The notes beneath the pieces are model-generated. The model worked only from the letters and a program-made list of their open reading frames with translations, searched no databases and had not been told where the DNA came from. Position numbers and translations under genes: made by a program. DNA of 64,000 nucleotides, from assembly GCA_050248275.1 (NCBI GenBank), contig JBFWSR010000008.1, positions 1 through 64,000 of the forward strand. The letters are read 5' to 3'. This document shows positions 35,896-45,255 of this stretch, in pieces; position 1 is the stretch's first letter, and each line of letters starts with the position of its first letter. Source of the stretch: CAILZL01 sp050248275 (GTDB lineage: Bacteria; Pseudomonadota; Gammaproteobacteria; Steroidobacterales; Steroidobacteraceae).

Positions 35896-37071
35896 TTACG
35901 CAGCGCGTGCCTCCAGCGCAGCCACTGCGGGCAGAACCTTGCCTTCCAAAAACTCCAGAAAGGCGCCGCCGCCGGTGGAGATGTAGGAAATATCCTTCTC
36001 CACGTCATATTTTTCGATGGCCGCCAGGGTATCGCCGCCGCCAGCGATCGAGAATGCACTGCTCCTGGCAATGCTCGTGGCCAATGCCTTGGTGCCTTCG
36101 CCAAAGGCATCGAACTCGAACACGCCCACCGGTCCGTTCCAGACGATGCTGCCGGACTTCTGCAGCAGTGAGTCAAACAGCGCTGCCGTCTTGGGGCCCA
36201 CATCCAGAATCAGATCGTCGGCCGCCACCTCGCTGATGTTCTTGATGGTGGCTTTGGCAGTGGCAGCAAACTCTTTTGCGACCACCACATCAATCGGCAA
36301 TGGAATGGCCACGCCACGTTGTTTGGACTTTTCCATCAAGTCCTTGGCGATGCCCAGCATGTCGGCTTCATACAGAGACTTGCCGACCGGATAACCGGCA
36401 GCAGCAAGGAACGTATTGGCAATGCCGCCGCCGACGATCAGTTGATCCACCTTGCTCATCAGACTTTCCAGCACGGTGAGCTTGGTGGATACCTTGGAAC
36501 CTGCGACGATCGCCGTGACCGGTCGCTTGGGTTTGGCCAATGCCTTGTCCAGTGCTTCGAGTTCATTGGCCAACAGAATGCCGGCACAGGCTACCTTGGC
36601 GAAACGCGCCACGCCATGCGTGCTGGCTTCGGCGCGATGCGCCGTACCGAAGGCATCCATCACGTAGACATCGCACAGCGCCGCCATCTGTCTGGCCAAC
36701 TCTTCCTTGTCTTTCTTCTCGCCCTTGTTGAAGCGCACGTTTTCGAGCAGAACGACTTCGCCCGGCTTGCAGTCGACGCCATTCAACCAGTCTTTCACCA
36801 GCTTGACGGGTGAACCGAGCAGTTCCGATAAACGTTTGGCTACCGGCGCCAACGAAAACTCTTCCACATACACGCCTTCTTCTGGACGACCGAGATGCGA
36901 CATCAACATGACAGCCGCGCCCTTGTCTTTGGCGGTTTGAATGGTCGGCAGCGATGCGCGAATGCGCGCATCCGAAGTCACCACGCCATCGGCAATCGGC
37001 ACGTTCAGGTCTTCACGAATCAGAACGCGTTTATTCTTCAAATCCAGATCGGTCATTCTCAGGAATTTCAT
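35896..37071 (-). CDS. pgk: Phosphoglycerate kinase
   Basis: Transfers phosphate from 1,3-bisphosphoglycerate to ADP. The usual start is probably ATG 37071 (391 residues; E. coli 387), with GAGAG seven bases upstream; ATG 37077 and 37056 are alternatives. Motifs are RVLIREDLNVPIADG, LMSHLGRP, ENVRFNKGEKKD, and the late glycine-rich GGGDTLAAIEKY. It lies downstream of gap with two intervening hairpins. Confidence 0.96.
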   Translation of the reverse strand: MKFLRMTDLDLKNKRVLIREDLNVPIADGVVTSDARIRASLPTIQTAKDKGAAVMLMSHLGRPEEGVYVEEFSLAPVAKRLSELLGSPVKLVKDWLNGVDCKPGEVVLLENVRFNKGEKKDKEELARQMAALCDVYVMDAFGTAHRAEASTHGVARFAKVACAGILLANELEALDKALAKPKRPVTAIVAGSKVSTKLTVLESLMSKVDQLIVGGGIANTFLAAAGYPVGKSLYEADMLGIAKDLMEKSKQRGVAIPLPIDVVVAKEFAATAKATIKNISEVAADDLILDVGPKTAALFDSLLQKSGSIVWNGPVGVFEFDAFGEGTKALATSIARSSAFSIAGGGDTLAAIEKYDVEKDISYISTGGGAFLEFLEGKVLPAVAALEARAA

Positions 37072-37087
37072 GGTCATCTCTCGTCAC

Positions 37088-37110
37088 AGGCTGGGTGAGG
37101 CACCCAGCCT
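37088..37110. repeat. Perfect 10-bp inverted repeat upstream of pgk
   Basis: AGGCTGGGTG and CACCCAGCCT are separated by three bases (AGG on the plus strand). On the minus strand the hairpin lies just ahead of the pgk ribosome site, about 17 bases from the start codon. There is no T-run after it. A role as an RNA processing or stability element of the gap-pgk mRNA is inference. Confidence 0.6.
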
Positions 37111-37124
37111 ACAAAATTCGGTCT

Positions 37125-37160
37125 CGCAAACAAAAAGGGGCGTGACCTGCACACCCCTTT
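37125..37160 (-). terminator. Terminator after gap
   Basis: On the minus strand an 11-bp stem (AAAGGGGTGTG with CACGCCCCTTT, one G-T pair, 5-base loop CAGGT) is followed by TTTTTGTTT. It begins six bases after the gap stop. It is a good Rho-independent terminator and would make pgk expression depend on read-through or on a promoter between 37071 and 37125. Confidence 0.75.
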
Positions 37161-37165
37161 GGTCG

Positions 37166-38164
37166 TCACTTCGAGATGACGCGCGCCATCTCCAGCACCT
37201 TGCTCGAGTAACCCCATTCGTTGTCGTACCAGGACACGACCTTCACGAAGGTGCCATCAAGCGCAATGCCGGCTTCGGCGTCAAAAATGGACGTGCGCGG
37301 ATCATGGCGAAAGTCGGTGGAGACCACTTTTTCTTCGGTATAGCCCAGCACGCCCTTCATCGCGCCTTCGGACGCGGCCTTCATGGCGGCGCAGATCTTC
37401 TCGTAGGTGGTGTCCGTCTTCAGCTCGACAGTGAGATCCACCACGGAGACATCCGAAGTCGGTACGCGGAATGACATGCCGGTGAGTTTCTTGTTCAACT
37501 CCGGGATCACCACGCCGACAGCCTTGGCAGCGCCGGTGGATGACGGAATGATGTTCTCCAGAATGCCGCGACCGCCGCGCCAGTCCTTGTTGGAGGGACC
37601 GTCAACCGTTTTCTGGGTCGCGGTGGTGGCGTGCACAGTGGTCATCAAGCCGCGCTTGATGCCGAAGCTATCGTTCAACACCTTGGCGATCGGCGCCAGA
37701 CAGTTGGTGGTGCAGGATGCATTGGAAATGATGGCCTGACCGGCGTAGGTCTTGTCGTTCACGCCGAACACGAACATCGGCGTATCGTCTTTCGAAGGCG
37801 CCGACATGATGACCTTCTTGGCGCCGGCAGCGATGTGCTTCTGCGCAGTGTCCTTGGTGAGGAACAGGCCGGTGGATTCGACCACGATATCCGCCCCCAC
37901 TTCACCCCACTTCAGTTCAGCCGGGTCTTTGATGGCGGTGAGACGAATCTTCTTGCCGTTGACTACCAGGGTGCTGCCTTCCACGGCAATCGTGCCCTTG
38001 AACTGCCCATGCACGGAGTCGTACTTCAGCATGTAAGCCAGATAGTCGGGCTCGAGCAGGTCGTTGATCGCGACGATTTCGACGTCCGGGAAATCGTGCA
38101 CCGCAGCGCGAAACACCATGCGTCCGATGCGACCGAACCCGTTAATACCGACTTTGATAGCCAT
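37166..38164 (-). CDS. gap: Glyceraldehyde-3-phosphate dehydrogenase (type I)
   Basis: Oxidises glyceraldehyde 3-phosphate to 1,3-bisphosphoglycerate with NAD+. ATG 38164 gives 332 residues. The NAD-binding start is IKVGINGFGRIGRMVFRA, and the catalytic Cys151 is in NASCTTNCLAP. The residue after the second beta strand (AINDL) carries an aspartate, the mark of NAD preference. It stands between tkt and pgk. Confidence 0.97.
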   Translation of the reverse strand: MAIKVGINGFGRIGRMVFRAAVHDFPDVEIVAINDLLEPDYLAYMLKYDSVHGQFKGTIAVEGSTLVVNGKKIRLTAIKDPAELKWGEVGADIVVESTGLFLTKDTAQKHIAAGAKKVIMSAPSKDDTPMFVFGVNDKTYAGQAIISNASCTTNCLAPIAKVLNDSFGIKRGLMTTVHATTATQKTVDGPSNKDWRGGRGILENIIPSSTGAAKAVGVVIPELNKKLTGMSFRVPTSDVSVVDLTVELKTDTTYEKICAAMKAASEGAMKGVLGYTEEKVVSTDFRHDPRTSIFDAEAGIALDGTFVKVVSWYDNEWGYSSKVLEMARVISK

Positions 38165-38245
38165 GCTCCGACCCTCACCTTTCAAGGTTGTAACCACTCA
38201 AACCCTGCCGCCCGGGGATTCCCGGCCGGCTGTAAAAACTTACCA

Positions 38246-40255
38246 TTACGCAGTCAGTACCTGCTGAGTAATCTGGACCACGTTTTCAACCGTGAAACCA
38301 AATCGCTTGAATAAATCCTTGGCCGGCGCCGACGCGCCGAAGCTATCCATGCCGATCACTGTGCCCTTCAGTCCCGCGTAACGCCACCAGCCGTCGCGCA
38401 CGCCGGCTTCGATAATGACGCGACGCTCGACTGCGCTCGGCAGCACCCGCTCACGATACGCCACCTCCTGGGCGGCAAACAACGTGACATTGGGCATGGA
38501 CACGACCCGCACCCGCTTGCCCGCCGCGTCCAGCTGTCTGGCCGCCTCCACCGCCAGGGAAACCTCGGAACCGGTAGCGATCAGGATCACATCCGGCACG
38601 CCCTGCGCATCCACCAGCACATAACCGCCACGACCAATCTCCGCGACCTGCCGGGCGGTGCGCAATTGGTGCGGCAATGCCTGACGCGACAGCACCAGCG
38701 AACTGGGGCCCGTGGCGTGCTTGAGCGCCTCGCCCCACGCCACGACAGTTTCAACAGTGTCACAGGGACGCCATACCTGCATATTCGGGATGATGCGCAG
38801 GCTGGCTACGTGTTCCACCGGCTGGTGGGTGGGGCCATCCTCGCCCAGACCGATGGAATCATGGGTGAATACATAAATAACGCGCTGACGCATCAGGGCC
38901 GACATACGCACGGCATTGCGCGCGTAATCGGAGAACACCAGAAAGGTGCCACCATAGGGAATGAAACCGCCATGCAGGGCCAGTCCATTCATGATCGCGG
39001 CCATGCCGAATTCGCGCACGCCGTAGTGCAGATAATTGCCGCTGGCGTCGCTGCCGGTGATGGCCTTGGAATCCTTGCGATTGGTGTTATTGGAGCCGGT
39101 CAGGTCGGCCGAACCGCCCAACAATTCCGGCAGGCTCGGGCCAATGCCATTAAGCGCCGCTTGCGAAGCCTGACGGGTGGCCACTGTTGCCGCCGCTGCC
39201 GCCGTTTTGGCGATATAGGCATCCAGCACCGGCTGGAAATCAACCGGCAACTCGCCGGCCATGCGGCGCGTGAACTCCGATGCCAGTTCCGGAAATTGTT
39301 TCGCATAGGCGCTGAACAATTCATTCCAGGCTTTTTCCAGGGCGGCACCGGCATCGCGGCAATCCCAGCCGGCGCGAATTTCAGCGGGAATTTCGAAGGG
39401 TGCATAGGGCCAATCGAGGTTCTTGCGGGCTGCCGCCACCTCCTCCGCACCCAGCGCACTGCCGTGAGTCGCTTCGGTACCCTGCTTATTGGGTGCGCCA
39501 AAACCGATAATGGTTTTGCAGCAAATCAAACTGGGCTTGCCGGCCGCTTTGGCCTGTTGGATGGCGCGTTCGACAGCAACGGGATCGTGACCGTCCACAC
39601 CCGGCACCACCTGCCAGCCATAGGCCGCGAAACGCCTGGGCGTGTCATCGGTGAACCAGCCGTGCACCTCACCATCAATGGAAATACCATTGTCGTCGTA
39701 GAAACAGATCAGCTTGTCGAGTTGCAGCGTACCGGCCAGCGAACAGGCTTCGTGCGAGATGCCTTCCATCAGGCAACCATCGCCCAGAAACACATAGGTG
39801 TGATGATCGACGATATTGAAACCCGGACGATTGAACTGCGCCGCCAGCAGCTTTTCAGCCAGCGCCATGCCCACGGCATTGGCAATACCCTGCCCCAAAG
39901 GCCCCGTGGTGGTTTCGATTCCCAGATGCAGATCATGTTCAGGATGCCCGGCCGTGTGCGACCCGAGCTGACGGAAACGCTTGACCTCATCCATGCTCAA
40001 CGGATAGCCGGTCAGATGCAGCAATGCATACAGCAACATCGAACCGTGTCCATTGGACAGCACGAAGCGATCACGATTGGCCCAGCGCGGATTGTTCGGG
40101 TTGTGTTTGAGATGATCGCGCCACAGCACCTGCGCAATATCGGCCATGCCCATGGGCGCACCCGGATGTCCCGAATTGGCCTGTTGCACCGCGTCCATGG
40201 CGAGAAAACGAATGGCATTCGCCAGAGTACGACGGCTGGGTGTCGAGACGGACAT
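38246..40255 (-). CDS. tkt: Transketolase
   Basis: A thiamine diphosphate enzyme of the pentose phosphate pathway. ATG 40255 gives 669 residues (E. coli 663). Visible are ANSGHPGAPMGMADIA, the ThDP/Mg motif GDGCLMEGISHEA, and THDSIGLGEDGPTHQPVEH of the pyrimidine domain. It is first in the tkt-gap-pgk-pyk row and divergent from metK, with 211 bases between. Confidence 0.97.
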   Translation of the reverse strand: MSVSTPSRRTLANAIRFLAMDAVQQANSGHPGAPMGMADIAQVLWRDHLKHNPNNPRWANRDRFVLSNGHGSMLLYALLHLTGYPLSMDEVKRFRQLGSHTAGHPEHDLHLGIETTTGPLGQGIANAVGMALAEKLLAAQFNRPGFNIVDHHTYVFLGDGCLMEGISHEACSLAGTLQLDKLICFYDDNGISIDGEVHGWFTDDTPRRFAAYGWQVVPGVDGHDPVAVERAIQQAKAAGKPSLICCKTIIGFGAPNKQGTEATHGSALGAEEVAAARKNLDWPYAPFEIPAEIRAGWDCRDAGAALEKAWNELFSAYAKQFPELASEFTRRMAGELPVDFQPVLDAYIAKTAAAAATVATRQASQAALNGIGPSLPELLGGSADLTGSNNTNRKDSKAITGSDASGNYLHYGVREFGMAAIMNGLALHGGFIPYGGTFLVFSDYARNAVRMSALMRQRVIYVFTHDSIGLGEDGPTHQPVEHVASLRIIPNMQVWRPCDTVETVVAWGEALKHATGPSSLVLSRQALPHQLRTARQVAEIGRGGYVLVDAQGVPDVILIATGSEVSLAVEAARQLDAAGKRVRVVSMPNVTLFAAQEVAYRERVLPSAVERRVIIEAGVRDGWWRYAGLKGTVIGMDSFGASAPAKDLFKRFGFTVENVVQITQQVLTA

Positions 40256-40466
40256 TGCGGGGGCGCTCCGAAGCGGCGGCCATGGCCGCCAGAAGAAAGG
40301 GCGCGCATTTTCCACCAGGATGCCCCCTGTCGCAAACCGGAATGTCACCTCGCCCTGCCAGCAAATTTATGGCGCATGGCATTTATGTAACGCGACACAT
40401 CGTTATACTGCGCTAATTACTGCTTTAACTATCGACTTCACTTCTTAACCAAGGGACATACAACAC

Positions 40467-41672
40467 ATGTCGGGCAGCTACCTGTTCACTTCCGAATCCG
40501 TTTCCGAAGGCCACCCGGACAAAATTGCCGACCAGATTTCCGATGCCGTGCTGGACGCCATCCTCGGTCAGGACAAGGCTGCCCGCGTTGCCTGCGAAAC
40601 CCTGGTGAAAACCGGCGTCGCCATTGTCGCTGGTGAAATCACCACCAGCGCCTGGATCGATCTGGAAGCGTTGACCCGCAAAGTGATTCTCGACATCGGT
40701 TATGACTCCAGCGACGTGGGTTTTGACGGCGCCACCTGCGGCATCCTGAACCTGATCGGCAAGCAGTCGCCCGACATCAATCAGGGCGTGGATCGAAAAA
40801 TTCCCGAAGAACAGGGCGCCGGTGACCAGGGCCTGATGTTCGGTTATGCCTGTAATGAAACGAAGGAGCTGATGCCTGCGGCGATTCATTACGCGCATCG
40901 TCTGGTCGAGCGCCAGGCCAAGGTGCGCAAGAAGGGCGTGCTGCCCTGGCTGCGCCCGGATGCCAAGAGTCAGGTGACGCTGCGCTATGAAAACGACAAG
41001 GCCGTGGGTCTGGATGCCGTGGTGCTATCCACCCAGCACGATCCGAACATCAAGCACAAGGATCTGCGCGAAGCTGTGATCGAGGAAATCCTCAAGCCCG
41101 TGCTGCCCAAGACCTGGTTCGAAAAAGTGCCGGGCAAGAAGATCCATATCAACCCGACGGGCAAATTTGTGATTGGCGGCCCGGTCGGCGATTGCGGTCT
41201 GACCGGACGCAAGATCATTGTCGATAGCTACGGCGGCATGGCGCGGCATGGCGGCGGCGCGTTTTCAGGCAAGGACCCCTCCAAGGTGGATCGTTCCGCC
41301 GCATATGCGGCGCGCTATGTAGCCAAGAACATTGTCGCGGCAGGACTGGCCGATCGCTGCGAAATCCAGGTGTCCTATGCCATTGGCGTGGCGGAGCCCA
41401 CGTCCATCACCGTGACTACTTTCGGTACCGGCAGGATTGCGGACGACAAGATCGAGAAGCTGGTGCGCAAGCACTTCGACCTGCGTCCTTACGGCATCAC
41501 CAGGATGCTCGACCTGCTGCACCCCATGTATCAGGCCACAGCATCATACGGTCACTTCGGCCGCGCCCCGGTGGAAACGGTCAATCCGGCCGACAGGAAC
41601 GAACGTTTCACGGCGTTCTCCTGGGAAAAGACCGATCGCGCCGAAGCGTTGCGCAAGGATGCAAAGTTGTAA
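40467..41672 (+). CDS. metK: S-adenosylmethionine synthase MetK
   Basis: Makes S-adenosylmethionine from methionine and ATP. The 401-residue protein has LFTSESVSEGHPDKIADQ, the GAGDQGLMFGYA hexapeptide motif, and the second signature GGGAFSGKDPSKVDRSAAY. A TATACT at 40404-40409 is a possible -10, with only a weak -35. It is directly upstream of the riboswitch and ahcY, so SAM synthesis and SAH removal genes lie side by side. Confidence 0.97.
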   Translation: MSGSYLFTSESVSEGHPDKIADQISDAVLDAILGQDKAARVACETLVKTGVAIVAGEITTSAWIDLEALTRKVILDIGYDSSDVGFDGATCGILNLIGKQSPDINQGVDRKIPEEQGAGDQGLMFGYACNETKELMPAAIHYAHRLVERQAKVRKKGVLPWLRPDAKSQVTLRYENDKAVGLDAVVLSTQHDPNIKHKDLREAVIEEILKPVLPKTWFEKVPGKKIHINPTGKFVIGGPVGDCGLTGRKIIVDSYGGMARHGGGAFSGKDPSKVDRSAAYAARYVAKNIVAAGLADRCEIQVSYAIGVAEPTSITVTTFGTGRIADDKIEKLVRKHFDLRPYGITRMLDLLHPMYQATASYGHFGRAPVETVNPADRNERFTAFSWEKTDRAEALRKDAKL

Positions 41673-41682
41673 ACTTGGATCC

Positions 41683-41719
41683 ATCCTGCCTGCGATGCGT
41701 AATGCTGCGCAGGGAGGAT
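41683..41719 (+). other. Hairpin between metK and the SAH riboswitch
   Basis: ATCCTGCCTGCG (41683-41694) pairs with CGCAGGGAGGAT (41708-41719) over 12 positions with one mismatch. It starts 11 bases after the metK stop and ends 7 bases before the riboswitch. No T-run follows, so it is not a standard terminator; it may protect or process the metK mRNA end. Confidence 0.55.
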
Positions 41720-41726
41720 AGTCTGG

Positions 41727-41805
41727 CACCGAGGAGCGCTGCAGCGGCCCGAAGATAAAGGGTCGTCAGGCTCGGTGACGGGGCACATGGTCAACCGCGC
41801 TCTTA
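41727..41805 (+). promoter_or_regulatory. S-adenosylhomocysteine (SAH) riboswitch
   Basis: The segment matches the SAH riboswitch consensus: CACCGAGGAGCGCTGCAGCGG, later CAGGCTCGGTG, then CCGCGCTCTTAAC. Helix P1 is CACCGAG (41727-41733) with CTCGGTG (41771-41777). A second hairpin GGCCC/GGGTC encloses 41746-41765. The pseudoknot GAGCGC (41734-41739) pairs with GCGCTC (41797-41802). In known cases SAH binding raises expression of ahcY and other methyl-cycle genes. The ahcY ribosome site TAGGAGAAG lies about 25 bases downstream of the pseudoknot. Confidence 0.92.
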
Positions 41806-41840
41806 ACTCCAGTTCGTTACTTCAGTTAGGAGAAGCTCGC

Positions 41841-43256
41841 ATGAATGCTGTCGTATCCAGTAATTTCACCGATTACCTCGTCAAGGACATCGCCCAGGCC
41901 GGCTGGGGCCACAAGGAAATGGCGATTGCCGAAACCGAAATGCCCGGCCTGATGGCGATCCGCAAGGAATATGCCGCCAGCCAGCCGCTGAAAGGCGCGC
42001 GCATTGCCGGCTCGCTGCACATGACCATCCAGACTGCGATGCTGATTGAAACCCTGAAGGCGCTGGGCGCCGATGTACGTTGGGCTTCATGCAATATCTA
42101 TTCGACCCAGGACCACGCGGCTGCGGCGATTGCCGCCAACGGCACGCCGGTGTTCGCCTACAAAGGCGAAACCCTGGACGAATACTGGGACTACACCCAT
42201 CGCATCTTTGAATGGCCCAACAACCAGAACGCCAACATGATCCTCGATGATGGCGGCGATGCCACGTTGCTGTTGATGCTGGGTGCGAAAGCGGAAAAAG
42301 ATGCGTCAGTCATCGCCAAACCGACCAACGAAGAAGAAGTCGCCCTGTATGCCTCGATCAAGAAGCGCCTGGCCACTCAGCCCGGCTGGTATTCGACACG
42401 CCTGGCGCAGATCAAGGGCGTGACCGAAGAAACCACCACCGGCGTGAAACGCCTGTATCAACTGTCGAAGGATGGTCACCTGCCGTTCCCGGCCATCAAT
42501 GTGAATGACTCGGTCACCAAATCCAAGTTCGACAACCTGTACGGCTGCCGCGAATCGCTGGTCGATGCCATCAAGCGCGCCACCGATGTGATGCTGGCCG
42601 GCAAGGTGGCCGTGGTGGCCGGTTATGGAGATGTCGGCAAGGGCTCGGCAGAAAGCCTGCGCGCGCTGTCGGCGCAGGTATGGGTCACGGAAATTGACCC
42701 GATCTGCGCCCTGCAGGCGGCAATGGAAGGTTATCGCGTGGTCACCATGGAAGAAGCCTGCGACAAGGCCGACATCTTCGTCACCGCCACCGGCAACGTG
42801 AATGTGATTACTCACGATCACATGAAGCGCATGAAACATCAGGCCATCGTCTGCAACATCGGCCACTTCGACAGCGAAATTGAAATCGCCGCGCTCAAGC
42901 AGTATCAATGGGAAAACATCAAACCACAGGTTGATCACGTGATCTTCCCGGACGGCAAACGGATCATTGTTCTTGCCGAAGGTCGTCTGGTGAATCTGGG
43001 TTGCGGCACTGGCCATCCTTCATTTGTGATGTCCAACTCCTTCACCAATCAGGTGCTGGCGCAGATCGAGTTGTTCCAGTACGGCAGCAAGTACCAGAAC
43101 GATGTGTATGTGTTGCCCAAACATCTGGACGAGAAAGTCGCACAACTGCATCTGGAACGCATTGGCGTGAAGCTCACCAAGCTGACTGCCGAACAGGCCA
43201 GGTACATTGGCGTATCGAGTGATGGCCCATTCAAACCGGATCACTACAAGTACTGA
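41841..43256 (+). CDS. ahcY: Adenosylhomocysteinase AhcY
   Basis: Splits S-adenosylhomocysteine to adenosine and homocysteine. ATG 41841, behind a good AGGAG site, gives 471 residues. Motifs are ASCNIYSTQDHAAAAIA, the lysine and aspartate segment of the active site, the NAD loop GYGDVGKGSAESLR, and the C-terminal KPDHYKY ending typical of the family. It is controlled by the SAH riboswitch immediately upstream. The metF gene that often follows is absent. Confidence 0.97.
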   Translation: MNAVVSSNFTDYLVKDIAQAGWGHKEMAIAETEMPGLMAIRKEYAASQPLKGARIAGSLHMTIQTAMLIETLKALGADVRWASCNIYSTQDHAAAAIAANGTPVFAYKGETLDEYWDYTHRIFEWPNNQNANMILDDGGDATLLLMLGAKAEKDASVIAKPTNEEEVALYASIKKRLATQPGWYSTRLAQIKGVTEETTTGVKRLYQLSKDGHLPFPAINVNDSVTKSKFDNLYGCRESLVDAIKRATDVMLAGKVAVVAGYGDVGKGSAESLRALSAQVWVTEIDPICALQAAMEGYRVVTMEEACDKADIFVTATGNVNVITHDHMKRMKHQAIVCNIGHFDSEIEIAALKQYQWENIKPQVDHVIFPDGKRIIVLAEGRLVNLGCGTGHPSFVMSNSFTNQVLAQIELFQYGSKYQNDVYVLPKHLDEKVAQLHLERIGVKLTKLTAEQARYIGVSSDGPFKPDHYKY

Positions 43257-43334
43257 TTCTGTCTTCATATTGGCCGCTCTGGCGCATCCTGCACGCGGCA
43301 TCATGACAAACAGGAATCCCTGTACGTCATACCA

Positions 43335-43364
43335 CAAGGCCGACACAAGTCGGCCTTGTTGTTT
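43335..43364 (+). terminator. Rho-independent terminator after ahcY
   Basis: A perfect 10-bp stem CAAGGCCGAC / GTCGGCCTTG (43335-43344 and 43349-43358, loop ACAA) is followed by TTGTTT. It lies about 80 bases after the ahcY stop. The remaining bases up to 43549 show no gene or motif that I recognise. Confidence 0.82.
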
Positions 43365-43549
43365 ATGCCAATCGTTTTCATGACATGGGAAATATGTCGG
43401 CATTTCGCGAAAGCAGCAAAACTGCGAAGCACTGCCGATAATTCTGCGAACTCGTCCGATTCTGCGGCAGTCCCAACCCAAGCCGTTCAAGTTTTTCCAT
43501 CGTGAGCATCTATAAGATGCTGTCAGCTGATACGGAATGTTGCCTGCTT

Positions 43550-44308
43550 ATGTCGCACCTGCGCTCCTTAAAACTACTTCAGATTACCGACACTCATTTA
43601 CTGGGCAGCCGGGATGCCTTGCTGCGCGGCGTGCCCACGTTTGCCACCTTGCAGTCGGTGCAGGCCGACGCGCAACAGCGCTTTCCCGGCTGCGACGGCG
43701 TGCTGCTGACAGGCGATCTGGTACAGGATGATGCAGCCGGCTACGCACTGATCCGTGAGGCATTTGAACACTCGCCTGTCCCGGTGTACTGCATCCCCGG
43801 CAATCACGATCTGCCGCAAGCAATGCATCAGACATTAAGCGGCGCGCCATTCGTGCTGGACGATCACGCGATCATCGGCGACTGGTTGCTGGTATTGCTG
43901 AATACCTGGCGGCCTCAGCGTGCGGACGGTCAATTGGGTGCAGCACAACTCCAGCAACTTGATGTACTGCTGACCCGCCACGCGCATCTGCATGCGTTGA
44001 TCTGCCTGCATCATCATCCCATGCCCATGCACAGCGATTGGCTGGATCAGGTGGGACTGCAGGATGCTGCTGAATTTCAAGCATACGTGGCAGCGCATGA
44101 AAATGTGCGCGGCGTGATCTGGGGTCATGTGCATCAGGAACTGGACCAATACCACAGAGGTGTGCGCTACATGGCCACGCCTGCCACCTGCACGCAATTC
44201 CTGCCGCACAGCCATGACTTCGCCATCGACAACCGCCCGCCCGGCTATCGCACGCTGGAGCTGCTTGCCGACGGCAGCATCGTCAGTGAAGTCGTCTGGT
44301 TAAGATAG
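43550..44308 (+). CDS. cpdA: CpdA-like 3',5'-cyclic-AMP phosphodiesterase (metallophosphoesterase)
   Basis: A calcineurin-like phosphoesterase that in relatives hydrolyses cAMP. I use ATG 43550 (252 residues). GTG 43502 and ATG 43517 are upstream options, but a TATAAG near 43510 could be a -10, which would favour the inner start. The dinuclear metal motifs are ITDTHL, LTGDLVQDD, PGNHD, and the two late histidine motifs LHHHP and GHVHQ. Family assignment is strong; cAMP as substrate is inferred from similarity to CpdA. Confidence 0.86.
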   Translation: MSHLRSLKLLQITDTHLLGSRDALLRGVPTFATLQSVQADAQQRFPGCDGVLLTGDLVQDDAAGYALIREAFEHSPVPVYCIPGNHDLPQAMHQTLSGAPFVLDDHAIIGDWLLVLLNTWRPQRADGQLGAAQLQQLDVLLTRHAHLHALICLHHHPMPMHSDWLDQVGLQDAAEFQAYVAAHENVRGVIWGHVHQELDQYHRGVRYMATPATCTQFLPHSHDFAIDNRPPGYRTLELLADGSIVSEVVWLR

Positions 44309-44375
44309 ATGCATCGAACGTCTTCACTGCCAAATTGCCGGTACACTGCCGAATAATTCCTCACCAGAGAATTTC

Positions 44376-45245
44376 ATGCTGCGACATGGTCGGGTTCTGT
44401 TCGTGGCCTTCTGCGCGTTGTGTTCAGCATCGCTGGCAATGGCTGAACCCGCGATCTGGCATGTCAAGGGCAGACACAACACCCTTTATCTGCTGGGCAC
44501 CATTCACATGCTACGCAATGACGAGCCGCTGCCGGACAATATCGGCAGGGCTTATCGTGAAGCCGAACAGTTGCTGATGGAAATCGACCTGGACGACATG
44601 GACCCGATCGCAGCACAGGTATTGACGCTCAAACTGGGCATGCAGCCGGCAGGCAGGACGCTGGAATCGCAACTGGATGCCGATACCAATCGCAAACTAC
44701 ACACCGCCACCGACGACCTGGGACTGGATGCCGGCATGCTGTCGCCGTTCCAGCCCTGGCTGGCAGCCCTGACACTGGAACAATTGCAACTGGCGAGACT
44801 GGGATTGGCCGCGGATTCGGGTATTGAAATGCAACTGATGCAGCAGGCCGCACGCGATCACAAACCCATTCATGGGCTGGAAACGCTGGAGCAGCAACTC
44901 AGCCTGTTCGCCAACATGGATGATCGGGCACAGCTGGACTACCTGAAACTCACCCTGACGGAGCTGGAAACCGCACCGGCCGAACTGGAAACGCTGCTTG
45001 CCGCATGGCGCAACGGCGATGAACGGCAGTTAAGTCAGGCTTTGCAGCAGGGATTTATGGATGATCCCAAACTGTTTGCAGCGCTGACCACTGCGCGCAA
45101 TCGACGCTGGCTCTCGGTGATCAAACCACTGCTGGATCAGCAGCAGGACGATTATCTGGTCGCCGTAGGCGCGTTGCACCTGATCGGCAACGAGGGATTG
45201 GTGACATTGTTACGACGCGCCGGCTATACCGTAACACGTCAGTAG
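44376..45245 (+). CDS. TraB/GumN family protein
   Basis: The 289-residue protein has a signal peptide (cleavage near AMA-EPA, residue 23) and the conserved motifs of the TraB/PrgY/GumN (YbaP) family: LLGTIHML near residue 39, HGLETLEQQ near residue 168, and VGALHLIG near the C-terminus. Some relatives are thought to be metal-dependent proteases using the GxxH and E residues. Function here is unknown. It is expected in the periplasm. It converges with crcB, ten bases apart. Confidence 0.88.
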   Translation: MLRHGRVLFVAFCALCSASLAMAEPAIWHVKGRHNTLYLLGTIHMLRNDEPLPDNIGRAYREAEQLLMEIDLDDMDPIAAQVLTLKLGMQPAGRTLESQLDADTNRKLHTATDDLGLDAGMLSPFQPWLAALTLEQLQLARLGLAADSGIEMQLMQQAARDHKPIHGLETLEQQLSLFANMDDRAQLDYLKLTLTELETAPAELETLLAAWRNGDERQLSQALQQGFMDDPKLFAALTTARNRRWLSVIKPLLDQQQDDYLVAVGALHLIGNEGLVTLLRRAGYTVTRQ

Positions 45246-45255
45246 CAGCCATCCC

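Noticed and set aside
38666..40390. 574-codon plus-strand open frame opposite tkt
   Set aside because: The opposite strand encodes a complete transketolase with all ThDP motifs. The plus-strand product shows no domain.
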